Positions 43,758-52,886 of a DNA stretch of 64,000 nucleotides are shown here, in pieces. The DNA is taken from assembly GCF_009696465.1 (NCBI RefSeq), contig NZ_VULX01000003.1, positions 124,001 through 188,000 of the forward strand, given 5' to 3'. How positions within the stretch are numbered: position 1 is the first letter of the stretch; each line of letters starts with the position of its first letter. The notes beneath the pieces were generated by a model. The model searched no databases. It had not been told where the DNA came from and saw nothing but the letters and a program-made list of their open reading frames with translations. The position numbers were made by a program, and so were the translations under genes. This stretch comes from Inconstantimicrobium porci (GTDB taxonomy: Bacteria; Bacillota; Clostridia; Clostridiales; Clostridiaceae).

Positions 43758-45560
43758 ATGGAAGCAATAAAGAAACAGAGACTTAGAAGTGAAATTGATG
43801 ATAAGTACAAATGGCATCTTGACAAAATATATACATCTGATGAAAAATGGGATGAAGATTTTAAGACATTAAAGTTAAATGCACCATCATTAAAAGAGTT
43901 TCAGGGAAGACTAAAGGATGGAAAGACTATTTATGAATTTTTAAAGAAGTCTGAGAAATATACAAGACTTGCTGAAAAACTTATGATGTATGCTTATCTT
44001 AAGTATTATGAAGATACATCAAATGCTAAATATCAGGCGCTTAAGACTAAAATAGATATCTATTTAGCTGAGTTTAACAGTTATGTAGCATTTTTTGAAC
44101 CTGAGATTTTATCTTTAGATAAGGATGTTTTATTAAAAATAGTAGAGGATACAGAAGAACTTCATGAATATAGATTTACATTTGCTACTCTTTTAAGTCA
44201 GAAGGAACATGTACTTCCAAAGGAAATAGAAGAAGTGTTAGCACTTGCATCTGATTCTATGCAGGCACCAGAAAATATCAGGGGCATGCTTGCTGATGCT
44301 GATATGAAATTTCCTGTAGTTGAGGGAGAGAATGGTGCTAAAATCCAGCTTACTGAGGAAAATTACAGTTCACTAATAAAAAGTAAAGATCAAAAAGTAA
44401 GAGAAGGTGCTTTCAAAGCATTGTTCGGACAGTACAAAAATCTTGAAAATACATTTGCAACAGCACTAGTAAGTTCAGTAAAGAATTTTATCTTTAATTC
44501 AAAAGTAAGACAATATAAGTCATCACTTGAATCTTCTATGCAGCCAAACAATATACCAACAGAAGTCTATACAAATGCAGTTAAGACTATAAATGATAAT
44601 CTATACCTGCTTCACAGATATGTTGCGCTGAAAAAGAAGATGCTTGGACTAAATGAAATCCATATGTATGATTTATATGTTCCAGTAACTAATTTTAAGA
44701 GTGAGCATATTGAATTTGAGGAAGCTGTTGAAATAGTCAAGAAAGGCCTTAAGCCATTAGGAAGTGAATATCTTGATATATTCAGCGACGGAATAGATCA
44801 GGGCTGGGTTGATGTATTTGAAAACAAGGGTAAAAGAGGAGGAGCTTTCTCATGGGGAAGCTATGATACTATGCCATATGTTTTACTTAACTATAATTAT
44901 GAGTTAAATGATGTATCTACTTTAGCTCATGAGATGGGTCACTCATTGCATTCATATTATTCAAGAAAGGAACAGCCATATCAGTATCATGATTATTCAT
45001 TGTTCCTTGCAGAAGTAGCTTCTACTACTAATGAAATACTGCTTATCAATTATTTGATTGATAATGCAGATGATAAAGCAAGAAAGCTTTTCCTTGTAAA
45101 CCAGCAGCTTGAACAGATTAGAACTACTGTCTTCAGACAGCTTATGTTTGCTGAATTTGAACTTGTTGTTCATGAACAGATAGAAAAAGGAGAAGCACTT
45201 ACTGCGGAAGATTTTAATAAGATATGGCATGACTTAAATGTTAAGTATTTTGGTGATGATATCGTAGTAGATAAAGAGATAGACAGCGAGTGGGCAAGAA
45301 TTCCACACTTCTTTAGTGATTTTTATGTTTATCAGTATGCTACAGGATATTCAGCAGCAAATGCTTTTGCAAACAGTATTCTTGAAAAGGGTAGCGAAGC
45401 TGTTGAAAAATATAAAGGCTTCCTAAAAGCGGGATCATCTGATTATCCAATAAAAGTGCTTCAGAAAGCAGGAGTGGATATGCTTACTCCAAAGCCAATC
45501 GAAGCTACAATGCACACATTTGAACATCTTCTTGACGTATTAGAAGAAACAATAAAATAA
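43758..45560 (+). CDS. pepF: Oligoendopeptidase F
   Basis: A 600-residue M3 family zinc metallopeptidase. The catalytic HExxH lies in LAHEMGHSLHSYYS (about residue 392), with the third ligand Glu in the following helix (FLAEVASTTNE). N-terminal helical region (about 1-190) and the C-terminal FFSDFYVYQYATGYSAANAF segment are typical of PepF. It cleaves short peptides (about 7-17 residues) in the cytoplasm and helps recycle signal or nutritional peptides. The length matches family members. Confidence 0.95.
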   Translation: MEAIKKQRLRSEIDDKYKWHLDKIYTSDEKWDEDFKTLKLNAPSLKEFQGRLKDGKTIYEFLKKSEKYTRLAEKLMMYAYLKYYEDTSNAKYQALKTKIDIYLAEFNSYVAFFEPEILSLDKDVLLKIVEDTEELHEYRFTFATLLSQKEHVLPKEIEEVLALASDSMQAPENIRGMLADADMKFPVVEGENGAKIQLTEENYSSLIKSKDQKVREGAFKALFGQYKNLENTFATALVSSVKNFIFNSKVRQYKSSLESSMQPNNIPTEVYTNAVKTINDNLYLLHRYVALKKKMLGLNEIHMYDLYVPVTNFKSEHIEFEEAVEIVKKGLKPLGSEYLDIFSDGIDQGWVDVFENKGKRGGAFSWGSYDTMPYVLLNYNYELNDVSTLAHEMGHSLHSYYSRKEQPYQYHDYSLFLAEVASTTNEILLINYLIDNADDKARKLFLVNQQLEQIRTTVFRQLMFAEFELVVHEQIEKGEALTAEDFNKIWHDLNVKYFGDDIVVDKEIDSEWARIPHFFSDFYVYQYATGYSAANAFANSILEKGSEAVEKYKGFLKAGSSDYPIKVLQKAGVDMLTPKPIEATMHTFEHLLDVLEETIK

Positions 45561-45582
45561 GAAGAATTTATATATGTTAATT

Positions 45583-45703
45583 AAAACATCTCAATAAATA
45601 TGAATTTGATCTTCAATGAACAATTATTATACTTTAGCTTTATAAATTAGACGATTAATTGTTCATTGTTTTGTGTTAATTTTTATTTTGTTGAGGTGTT
45701 TTT
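45583..45703. repeat. Nested inverted-repeat element within a terminator-like hairpin after pepF
   Basis: The 168-base gap after pepF holds an outer stem AAAACATCTCAA (45583-45594) with TTGAGGTGTTTTT (45691-45703), and an inner perfect 13-bp stem CAATGAACAATTA (45614-45626) with TAATTGTTCATTG (45656-45668). The outer arms look like the two halves of a terminator pulled apart by an inserted AT-rich palindrome. Confidence 0.6.
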
Positions 45704-45728
45704 GTAATATTTAGGAGGACGAAAGATT

Positions 45729-46031
45729 ATGGCTAATAAAAATAGCAGAAATAATGATTTTTTATATGAAAATAGAGATACAAGTTCACCAAAGATTTAT
45801 GCAGTTATGATGAAACTTGTAAATGAAGACAGAGAAGATCTTGCAAAGGAAGTAAAAAAGGTGGATTATCTTCTGCAGTACACAAGTACATGTATTAAGG
45901 ATAAAGATTTTAGACAGGCAAGAGATACTATCAAAATTGCAGATGAACACATTCAAAAGTTAAAAGAGGAAGGTGTTGATGTAGAATATCTTATATATCT
46001 TTACGATGGAATCAAAAAGAAAATAAAATAA
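45729..46031 (+). CDS. Hypothetical protein (100 aa)
   Basis: A small, charged, mostly helical soluble protein (KNSRNNDFLYENRDTSSPK at the N-terminus, then helices with EDREDLAKEVKKVDYLLQY and DFRQARDTIKIADEHIQKL). The helices look like a single TPR- or MIT-like hairpin. No function can be assigned. AGGAGG precedes the ATG. It is 24 bases upstream of the rhomboid gene, so the two are probably co-transcribed. Confidence 0.6.
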   Translation: MANKNSRNNDFLYENRDTSSPKIYAVMMKLVNEDREDLAKEVKKVDYLLQYTSTCIKDKDFRQARDTIKIADEHIQKLKEEGVDVEYLIYLYDGIKKKIK

Positions 46032-46055
46032 TGAGGATAAAAGAGAGGCAGATCA

Positions 46056-47006
46056 ATGGCTGTTAATGAAAAGAAATTATTTAATCTGCTTTTAAAGCAG
46101 TATGGATTTTATATAGATGAATATGAATTTGAGGGTAAAAAGAAATGGATTGCACTAAAAGATACTGATGGGGGATTGTATGCAGTGATAACTTCGGATG
46201 AAGAGGAATACAATAAGTGTTATTATCATGCAGAACAGTTTCTTAAGTCAAAAAATGTATCATTTTCTTTAAATAATGTTATTTTTACAAAATCGAATAA
46301 ACAGGTACAGACAGATGATTACAACAAGCTGATTTTCAATACTAAAGAAAACTCTGTAATATATTGTTCGTCAGCAAGCGATGTATTATCAAGAATTATT
46401 AATATGATGACCAATAATGAAAAAAGCAGGTTACCTTTAGCACTTAATGTGACAAACATACTTATTCTAATTAATATAATCATATTTGTTGTTTCATGTT
46501 ATTTATCACACTCAATAATAGATATTAATACGTATGTACTGGTAGCTATGGGCGCAAAAGTCGATTCTTATATATGGAGTGGAGAAATTTACAGGCTTGT
46601 TACTGCAATGTTCCTGCATGGAGGATTAATTCATATATTTTTTAATATGTATGCACTTTATTCATTAGGTTATATAATTGAGGATGTATTTGGCAAGAAA
46701 CAGTATATGATTATTTATTTCTTGTCAGGAATATGCTCAAACCTTCTTTCAGCAGTAATATCTCCTTATGTTTCAGTTGGATCATCAGGTGCGATTTTTG
46801 GACTTTTTGGTGCTGCCGCAGTATTTGGGTTTATGGAAAAGGACAAGATAGGAAAATCATTCTTTAATAATATGGCATCAGTGATTTTTGTTAACATCAT
46901 AATTGGATTCAGTCAGCCGAATATAGATAATGCAGCCCATTTTGGCGGTCTTGCATGCGGAGCGATTCTATCATATATAATTTTACGAAAAAGAGCTAAA
47001 GTGTAA
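46056..47006 (+). CDS. Rhomboid-family intramembrane serine protease
   Basis: The 316-residue protein has a cytoplasmic N-terminal domain (about 1-125) and then the six-helix rhomboid core. The loop-1 segment GEIYRLVTAMFLHGGLIHI, the catalytic Ser in SVGSSGAIFGLFGAA and the catalytic His in NIDNAAHFGGLACGA are all present, so it should be active. The Asn-bearing helix FFNMYALYSLG is also conserved. Rhomboids cleave membrane-anchored substrates within or near the bilayer; the substrate here is unknown. The layout resembles Bacillus GluP, but shorter and without C-terminal TPRs. Confidence 0.92.
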   Translation: MAVNEKKLFNLLLKQYGFYIDEYEFEGKKKWIALKDTDGGLYAVITSDEEEYNKCYYHAEQFLKSKNVSFSLNNVIFTKSNKQVQTDDYNKLIFNTKENSVIYCSSASDVLSRIINMMTNNEKSRLPLALNVTNILILINIIIFVVSCYLSHSIIDINTYVLVAMGAKVDSYIWSGEIYRLVTAMFLHGGLIHIFFNMYALYSLGYIIEDVFGKKQYMIIYFLSGICSNLLSAVISPYVSVGSSGAIFGLFGAAAVFGFMEKDKIGKSFFNNMASVIFVNIIIGFSQPNIDNAAHFGGLACGAILSYIILRKRAKV

Positions 47007-47157
47007 ATAATAAGTTTTAGATTAATCTGAAATATAAAGTCAAGAATTCTGTTTATCATTTTTCTTTAAAAAATATATGTAATACGTTATACTATATTAC
47101 TAGATGGGAGAAAAATAATGCATGAAATTGCATTTTTTCTATTATGGAGGGGTAAAA

Positions 47158-48111
47158 GTGAATATAAGCAATATTGATGTAAGACTTTCAGGAGATGACA
47201 TTATCAGTATAATAAATGATTTTATTAAAATAGATGGACTTAATATAAGCAGTGTATCAATAAATGATGACATTGTTTTAGAAGGAAACTTTAAAAATAT
47301 TATTAATATACCATTCAGGGTAGCTGTGGAGCTTAAATATGTTCAGGATAATGTGATTGTCTTGTCTTTAGGAAAAGTTAAATTATTAAAGATGGGCATC
47401 ATTAAGTTTGTGAAAAATTACGCTTTGAAAATGGCAGTAAAAAGTTTGAGCGATTTCGGGATTATTTCAGCTAAAGGCGAAGTAAGCATAGATTTAAAGA
47501 AAATATTCAGAAAGTATCCATTTATAAATCTAGAACTTAATAAGCTCAGTCTAAAAGACGGCTTTATAATAGCTGAAACAAAAGGTATAAATATCTCAAA
47601 ATTTGGTCAAGAAAATGATGTTTCTGAGGAAAAAGAGGAAGAAATAGATGAAGCTGATGATCTGACAGATTTACATAAGGTTGAGGACTTATACACAAAG
47701 GGCAGAGATATTGTGGAGAGCAGAATGCCTGAGAAGGTTCATAATGTTTCAGACTATATTCTTCTTGTACCAGATATTATATGTCTTATTTACCGACTTT
47801 TAAAAGATGAAAGAGTTACTGTTAAGACAAAGGCAATAATAGTATCATCATTAGCGTATGTATCACTACCTACAGATATTATTCCTGATAAGATACCTTT
47901 TATCGGCAGAATAGATGATATAGGAGTAATCTTTTTTGCACTTAACAAAGTTGTTAAAGATACACCACTTAAAGTTATAGTAGAGAACTGGGAAGGAAAG
48001 AATGATATAATCATTGTTCTAAAAAAAGCTGTAGACTATCTTGTACAGTATACTCATGCAGAAAATGTTGAGAAAATATATTCTGCAATAGAACAGTTAA
48101 CTGCACAATAA
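47158..48111 (+). CDS. DUF1232 (YkvA-like) domain protein
   Basis: A 318-residue protein. The first half (about 1-150) consists of strands and short helices of unknown family. An acidic linker (SEEKEEEIDEADDLTD) leads to a C-terminal DUF1232 module with AYVSLPTDIIPDKIPFIGRI and DDIGVIFFAL, a short membrane-associated hairpin. Function of DUF1232 is unknown. GTG at 47158 is the preferred start: GGAGGGG ends five bases before. An upstream ATG at 47122 in frame would add 12 residues but has poor support. Confidence 0.78.
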   Translation: MNISNIDVRLSGDDIISIINDFIKIDGLNISSVSINDDIVLEGNFKNIINIPFRVAVELKYVQDNVIVLSLGKVKLLKMGIIKFVKNYALKMAVKSLSDFGIISAKGEVSIDLKKIFRKYPFINLELNKLSLKDGFIIAETKGINISKFGQENDVSEEKEEEIDEADDLTDLHKVEDLYTKGRDIVESRMPEKVHNVSDYILLVPDIICLIYRLLKDERVTVKTKAIIVSSLAYVSLPTDIIPDKIPFIGRIDDIGVIFFALNKVVKDTPLKVIVENWEGKNDIIIVLKKAVDYLVQYTHAENVEKIYSAIEQLTAQ

Positions 48112-48134
48112 TCATTGAAAGGAATTGATAATTA

Positions 48135-48773
48135 ATGGCATCAAAATTTTATGCAGTAGCATGTGGCAAAAGCGGAAATGGCATGATTTATAATACATGG
48201 GATGAATGTAAAAAGGAAGTTATAGGTCATAAGGGAGCAATATATAAAAGTTTTACAAGCAGGGAAGATGCAATAAACTTTATAAAACTTCATGGAGTAG
48301 AGATTGAGATAGAGGATGAACCTGAGAATGTTATTAAAACAGAAAATGATACTGATACTGCAGAAATTTATGTTGATGGAAGTTTTAATACTGTGAAGAA
48401 TAACTTCTCTTATGGTTTTGTAGTTGTAAACAGCGATAATATAGTATATGAGGATAAAGGAATTGGCTATGATAAAGATGCTATTGCATTAAGAAATGTA
48501 TCTGGTGAAGTTCTTGGATCATTAAACGCTATCAGATATGCTATAGAAAAGGGCTTTAAAAAAGTAAATATCTATTTTGATTATCAGGGTATTCAGTCAT
48601 GGGCAATAGGAACGTGGAAACGTAATAATAGAATTACTCAAGATTATCATAGTCAGATTCAAGCGATGAAGAAAAAGATAGATATTAATTTTATAAAAGT
48701 AAAAGGACATTCTGGAGACAGATTTAATGACAGAGCTGATTATCTTGCAAAAAAGGCATTAGAAGAATCTTAA
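48135..48773 (+). CDS. rnhA: Ribonuclease HI with N-terminal hybrid-binding domain
   Basis: The 212-residue protein has an N-terminal viroplasmin-like RNA/DNA hybrid binding domain (about 3-50: FYAVACGKSGNGMIYNTWDE, then GAIYKSFTS). The RNase H catalytic domain follows with acidic residues in YVDGSF, SGEVLGSLNAI, FDYQGI and the final GDRFNDRADYLAKKA. It degrades RNA in RNA-DNA hybrids (primers, R-loops). It follows the DUF1232 gene by 23 bases, likely in one operon. Confidence 0.92.
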   Translation: MASKFYAVACGKSGNGMIYNTWDECKKEVIGHKGAIYKSFTSREDAINFIKLHGVEIEIEDEPENVIKTENDTDTAEIYVDGSFNTVKNNFSYGFVVVNSDNIVYEDKGIGYDKDAIALRNVSGEVLGSLNAIRYAIEKGFKKVNIYFDYQGIQSWAIGTWKRNNRITQDYHSQIQAMKKKIDINFIKVKGHSGDRFNDRADYLAKKALEES

Positions 48774-48880
48774 TTTATTATCTTTTAGTGAAGCTAAGCG
48801 GACTATATCCATATTTTTTTATAATAAAATATAATAAGATGCACAAGATATATATAAATAATTTAATTAGAGGTGCAGAT

Positions 48881-49051
48881 ATGAGATATATAAGAGCATT
48901 TATTATGGGTATTTTCATAGGAGCCTTGATGATGTTATCATTAATACCTTCAATGGATTGGAGATCAAGAAAACAGCTTATAAGGCTCAGTAGAAAGGCT
49001 GGCTGTAGGATGTCAAAGAGATGTCAGTGCATAAAAAAAATGATAATGTAA
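48881..49051 (+). CDS. Small membrane protein (56 aa)
   Basis: MRYIRAFIMGIFIGALMML forms one membrane helix with a GxxxG-like face, followed by a basic, Cys-containing tail (KAGCRMSKRCQC). It resembles YtxH-type small membrane proteins in layout but not clearly in sequence. The ATG at 48881 has AGAGGTG six bases upstream; longer in-frame readings to the left lack ribosome sites. A terminator follows directly. Confidence 0.6.
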   Translation: MRYIRAFIMGIFIGALMMLSLIPSMDWRSRKQLIRLSRKAGCRMSKRCQCIKKMIM

Positions 49052-49059
49052 TGATTATT

Positions 49060-49093
49060 AAGATAGAGTGTTGTCAAATGCTCTATTTTTTTT
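49060..49093 (+). terminator. Terminator after the 56-aa membrane protein gene
   Basis: AGATAGAG (49061-49068) pairs with CTCTATTT (49081-49088), followed by a T-run. Confidence 0.75.
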
Positions 49094-49206
49094 ACCCAAA
49101 ATATAATAAAGTACAAAAAAATATAAAAAAACACATTAAATGCAGAAAAAATATGGTATAATTTATGTAATATACAGATATTAATTATGGAAAAGGAAGT
49201 AAAGAT

Positions 49207-50502
49207 ATGGACATTCTTTCATTGGGTGAAAAAATTAAAAAAAGAAGAAAAGAACTCAACATGACACTTAAAGATTTAGCTGGAGAAAGAATAACTCCGG
49301 GTCAGATTAGTCTTGTTGAGTCAGGCAGATCTAATCCATCTATGGATTTACTTGAATATTTATCAAAACAGCTTAAGACATCTATAGAATATTTAATGGA
49401 ATCAGAAGCTACACAAGCTAAAAGGATAAGCGAATACAGTGAGCTGATGGCCGAAAACTATATTTTCTGTAATGATCTTGAAAAAGCTAATGAGTATCTT
49501 AAGAAAGCTGAAGCATATGCAGTAAGATATTCTCTTGACATTATAAGGGCAAGAGTGTTATTTTTGCGTGCTGAAATACTTATGAAACAAAAAGATTATT
49601 TTGGAGCTCAGGAATTATTACTGTCAGCCAATGTTATATTTATTAAATATAATTGTTTTGATATGATAACAAAAACTTTTCTGAATTTGGGAAAGATAAC
49701 ATTTAACCTTAGAGCATATCACTCTTCAACTACATACTTAGGACAAGCAGAAAGGTCTTATGAGGATGGAAAATTAAATAATGAATATTTATTATCTGAA
49801 ATTTATTTTTTCAAGACACTTACTGCATTTAAACAAGAAAAAGATGATGAATCAAAAAAATACATATTACTTACTCAAGAGAGGCTAGAGGTTCTTCATG
49901 ATAAAAAGAAATATGCTAAGGAATTAATTGATTTATCAGAAAGATGTTTTGAAGAGGACAGTAGCAAAGCTATGGAGTTTTGCAATAAGGCATTAAATGA
50001 ACTTAAAATCTGTAATTCAGAAAAAATTATAAGTGGTATAGAACATAGTCTTGGTAAAATTCTTTATGATTATGAAAAGATAGGTGATTCTTTAGTACAC
50101 TTTAATAAAGCAAAAGAAATAAGACTTAGAAACAGCGATACTAATGTTATTGAAACTATGATATGCATTTGTGAGAACCTTTTAAAACAGAAGGAAATGG
50201 ATAAATGCATGGATATGCTTGTTAAGCTTACAGAAGTCGTTGATGAACATGATTATGAAAGTAAGATAAAAATAAATAATATTAAGTATAGAATTGCATC
50301 AATCTATGAAGATACTACTGAAGCAGAGGCAATTCTAAAAAATACGTATGATATAGCAAAAGAAAGTAATGATAAGAATTTAATTTCACAGACATCTATA
50401 TTAATTGGAAAATTCTATCTTGATCAGAAAAAATTTGATGAAGCTAAATTATATCTAGATGAAAGTGTTAGTATTTTAAAAGATGCAGGTATTATAAAAT
50501 AA
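49207..50502 (+). CDS. XRE-type HTH regulator with C-terminal TPR repeats (first of tandem pair)
   Basis: A 431-residue protein with an N-terminal Cro/C1 helix-turn-helix (about 7-65: LGEKIKKRRKELNMTLKDLA, ITPGQISLVESGRSNPS) and eight or more TPR-like helical pairs (about 70-430). This two-part layout is that of RRNPP-type regulators whose TPR domain binds a short signalling peptide, or of TPR repressors that bind other proteins. No export signal-bearing peptide gene is adjacent. An extended -10 (TGGTATAAT, 49154-49162) lies about 45 bases upstream. It is 19 bases from the next, paralogous gene. Confidence 0.85.
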   Translation: MDILSLGEKIKKRRKELNMTLKDLAGERITPGQISLVESGRSNPSMDLLEYLSKQLKTSIEYLMESEATQAKRISEYSELMAENYIFCNDLEKANEYLKKAEAYAVRYSLDIIRARVLFLRAEILMKQKDYFGAQELLLSANVIFIKYNCFDMITKTFLNLGKITFNLRAYHSSTTYLGQAERSYEDGKLNNEYLLSEIYFFKTLTAFKQEKDDESKKYILLTQERLEVLHDKKKYAKELIDLSERCFEEDSSKAMEFCNKALNELKICNSEKIISGIEHSLGKILYDYEKIGDSLVHFNKAKEIRLRNSDTNVIETMICICENLLKQKEMDKCMDMLVKLTEVVDEHDYESKIKINNIKYRIASIYEDTTEAEAILKNTYDIAKESNDKNLISQTSILIGKFYLDQKKFDEAKLYLDESVSILKDAGIIK

Positions 50503-50521
50503 TTTTGTAATGGGTGATTAA

Positions 50522-51769
50522 ATGGAAATATTATCTATAGGAGAGAAAATAAAAAGGTCTAGAATTTACAAAGGCATAACATTAAAAGATTTATGCGAAG
50601 ATAAAATTTCAATGTCAAAAATGAGTAGTATAGAGAACAATAAGATTAAACCAGATGAGGATATATTAAAGTTCGTTGCAGAAAAACTTGATTTAAGACT
50701 AGAGTATCTTAAACAAGATGTTAGAGAACAGATCACAACCAATATGTCTTCTGTTGGGAATTATAAAGGGGAAGAACTTGAGCAGTATTTAAAGTTTAAT
50801 TTAGAACATTCAACTAGGTATTGCTATACAGATTTATCTTTAAAAATTATACATAGACTATTTAATTATTATCTTGAAACAGGAAAGTATAATGAGGTAG
50901 AAACACTTATACCTAATTATTATGAATTGTATCAAGAAAATGTAGATGTTGAAAAAGTCTACTACAAGGATATGGCGATGTATTTCTTTAAAGCAGAAGA
51001 ATACTTAGAAGCTATCACATATTTTGATAAACTTTGCAAATCAGCAGATGAATATAATCTTGATGATAACAATATCGGACAAAATTATCTTTATGAAAGT
51101 ATATGCTATTCTAATCTTTCTTTATTTGATAAAGCATCATATTATATTAATGAATCTTTGAATAATGTTGAGAAGATTACTGATAATAAGATTAAGGGTG
51201 AAATTATGACTCAATACTTATGTCTTGAGTTAAAGACATCTAATAAATTTGATGAGCAAATATTTAGGCAAGCTTGTGAATGTCTTGAAGAATATAAGGA
51301 TATTTTATCAGAATCATATTTAAGGATTGCAAAAATATTTTCAGACAAGGGCAATAATGAAAAATTTAATGAATTTATGAATAAATCTCTTGAAGCAAGG
51401 GGTTCTTCGAAATCATATGAATATGCAAATTATCTAATAAGATGTCTTGAAGTATTAATTTCATGCGGTGAAATAAACAAAGCAGAAAGTATAAGTGATG
51501 AAACATTAAATCTAGCTATTTACTTCAATGATGTGAAACTTATCGATAAAGCATATTATTATAAAGCGCAAATTTGTGGTTGTAAGCAGGAAGAAAGACA
51601 GATGGAAATGTATATGAACTTATCAATGGATGCACTGATGAAGTTTGGGACTCCTAAGCAGAGATATAAAAGATATATGGAAATGGGATATATGTATTAT
51701 GAGCTACAGGATCTTCAGGAATCATTAAAGTATTTTTCTTTAGCAAACAGAATTAAAAATAAGCTTTAG
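50522..51769 (+). CDS. XRE-type HTH regulator with TPR repeats (second of tandem pair)
   Basis: The 415-residue paralogue of the upstream gene has the same start (MEILSIGEKIKRSRIYKGIT, compare MDILSLGEKIKKRRKELNMT) and the same architecture. The recognition helix differs (ISMSKMSSIENNKIKP instead of ITPGQISLVESGRSNP), so it may read another operator. TPR-like repeats fill about 75-415. The tandem, co-transcribed arrangement suggests duplication and possible hetero-oligomers or divergent signals. The remnant insertion sequence begins just after its stop. Confidence 0.83.
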   Translation: MEILSIGEKIKRSRIYKGITLKDLCEDKISMSKMSSIENNKIKPDEDILKFVAEKLDLRLEYLKQDVREQITTNMSSVGNYKGEELEQYLKFNLEHSTRYCYTDLSLKIIHRLFNYYLETGKYNEVETLIPNYYELYQENVDVEKVYYKDMAMYFFKAEEYLEAITYFDKLCKSADEYNLDDNNIGQNYLYESICYSNLSLFDKASYYINESLNNVEKITDNKIKGEIMTQYLCLELKTSNKFDEQIFRQACECLEEYKDILSESYLRIAKIFSDKGNNEKFNEFMNKSLEARGSSKSYEYANYLIRCLEVLISCGEINKAESISDETLNLAIYFNDVKLIDKAYYYKAQICGCKQEERQMEMYMNLSMDALMKFGTPKQRYKRYMEMGYMYYELQDLQESLKYFSLANRIKNKL

Positions 51770-51782
51770 TTGAATAAAAGAG

Positions 51783-52851
51783 GGGGCCGTCTCAGAATGA
51801 TTGAAAAATCATTCTGAGTATGGCTTATTTTTTTGAATATTTTTATTCTATGCATTAATTTTTATGTAATTTATGGGTAAAAATATATTTTTAAACACAA
51901 CAAATAAAAGGTCTTACGGACTTTTCCATAATTTGTTTTATTACATAAATTACGATACTTGCTGCTTATGAAGCAGCTGTCCGTTTCTGTTCTGCATAGT
52001 TTTGTTGTGAAGTTTATTAATGTCAAATCCAAAAGCCATCAACAAAATTTCAATAAAGACATTCTTTTTACCTCTCATTAGAAAGCGTCTAAAATTTGCA
52101 TCTTGTTTTATTATTCCAAAAGCACCTTCAACTTGTATTGATCTATTGATTCTATACAGAATTCCTAAATCAGTTTTTATATTCGGTTTGATTGTTATTC
52201 TTTAAATACGTATAATTTTCTTCGCTTTCGAAGCCTGCGTCAGCAGTTACGGACTCATACTTCTTAGTAAGATTTTTAGACATCTTATCTAGAAGCGGTA
52301 TCAATGTAAGCTGATTTGATCTTTCACTAGTTATATTAACACCTGTAATATATTCAGCTTCTACTCCTATAGTCACATTATAACCAGGCTTTAATTGTCC
52401 ATTCTTCATATGATCTTCTTTCATATGCATGAAAGTTGCATCGTGATCAGTTTTCGAAAAACTATTTCGACCATCGAAGATATCATTATAATCATCATAT
52501 AATGTCTGTTTTCTTATAAATTCACCTAAAGCTTCAGTATATTTTTGAAGCTTACTTTTTCTTCTTCCTTTGCCACATACAAATGTTATATTATCTCTTT
52601 TTATAATTGGCTTAATATAATCAACTAAAAAGTTTTTAACGTATGAAACCATGATTTTATCTTCAGGAATAACAATATCTAAATTAAAATCTGATTTCAT
52701 TGATTCAAGAGTAGTTCTTGTTTTTTCTTGAAGTTTTGCCTCAAATTTTTTAATAGCTAAAAGTGTATTGGTTAGCATTAGCTTCAATTTTTGTACCATC
52801 TACAAAAACATTTTCAAATTTTATCTCATTCAACATGTTAATATTATGCGT
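51783..52851. mobile_element. Truncated IS1182-family insertion sequence
   Basis: GGGGGCCGTCTCAGAATG at about 51783 has the form of an IS1182-type end and is followed by a hairpin (CAGAATGATT/AATCATTCTG, about 51793-51816). The transposase fragments on the minus strand fill the interior. At the other side similarity runs right up to the AraC terminator near 52851 with no matching inverted end, so the 5' part of the transposase and that IS end are lost. Confidence 0.75.
51950..52845 (-). pseudogene. IS1182-family transposase, frameshifted and truncated
   Basis: Reading leftwards, the first visible part is NVFVDGTKIEANANQYTF, the start of the DDE catalytic domain; the upstream HTH part is missing. 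A frame change near 52757-52765, at an A/T homopolymer, leads to KKFEAKLQEKTRTTLESM and continues through HMKEDHMKNGQLKPGYNVTI and VTADAGFESEENY. A stop comes near 52170 after NNQTEYKN. A third frame segment resumes with INRSIQVEGAFGIIKQDANF and ends LLHKQQVS at 51950. At least two frame disruptions plus N-terminal loss make it inactive. Confidence 0.85.
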
Positions 52852-52886
52852 AAAAAAGGTAGATTCAATTACGAATCTACCTTTTT
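52852..52886 (-). terminator. Terminator of the AraC-family gene
   Basis: AAAAAGGTAGATTC (52853-52866) pairs with GAATCTACCTTTTT (52873-52886). On the minus strand the stem is followed by six T. The AraC stop codon lies in its loop, and the IS remnant starts right behind it. Confidence 0.85.

Noticed and set aside
47107-47146. Hairpin AATGCA/TGCATT with T-run before the DUF1232 gene, as an attenuator
   Set aside because: The stem is only six base pairs plus A-T pairs and there is no known leader motif; chance in AT-rich DNA is likely.
51770-51818. Hairpin after the second HTH-TPR gene as a dedicated terminator
   Set aside because: The stem belongs to the IS1182-like end; it may terminate transcripts but is not a native terminator of the operon.
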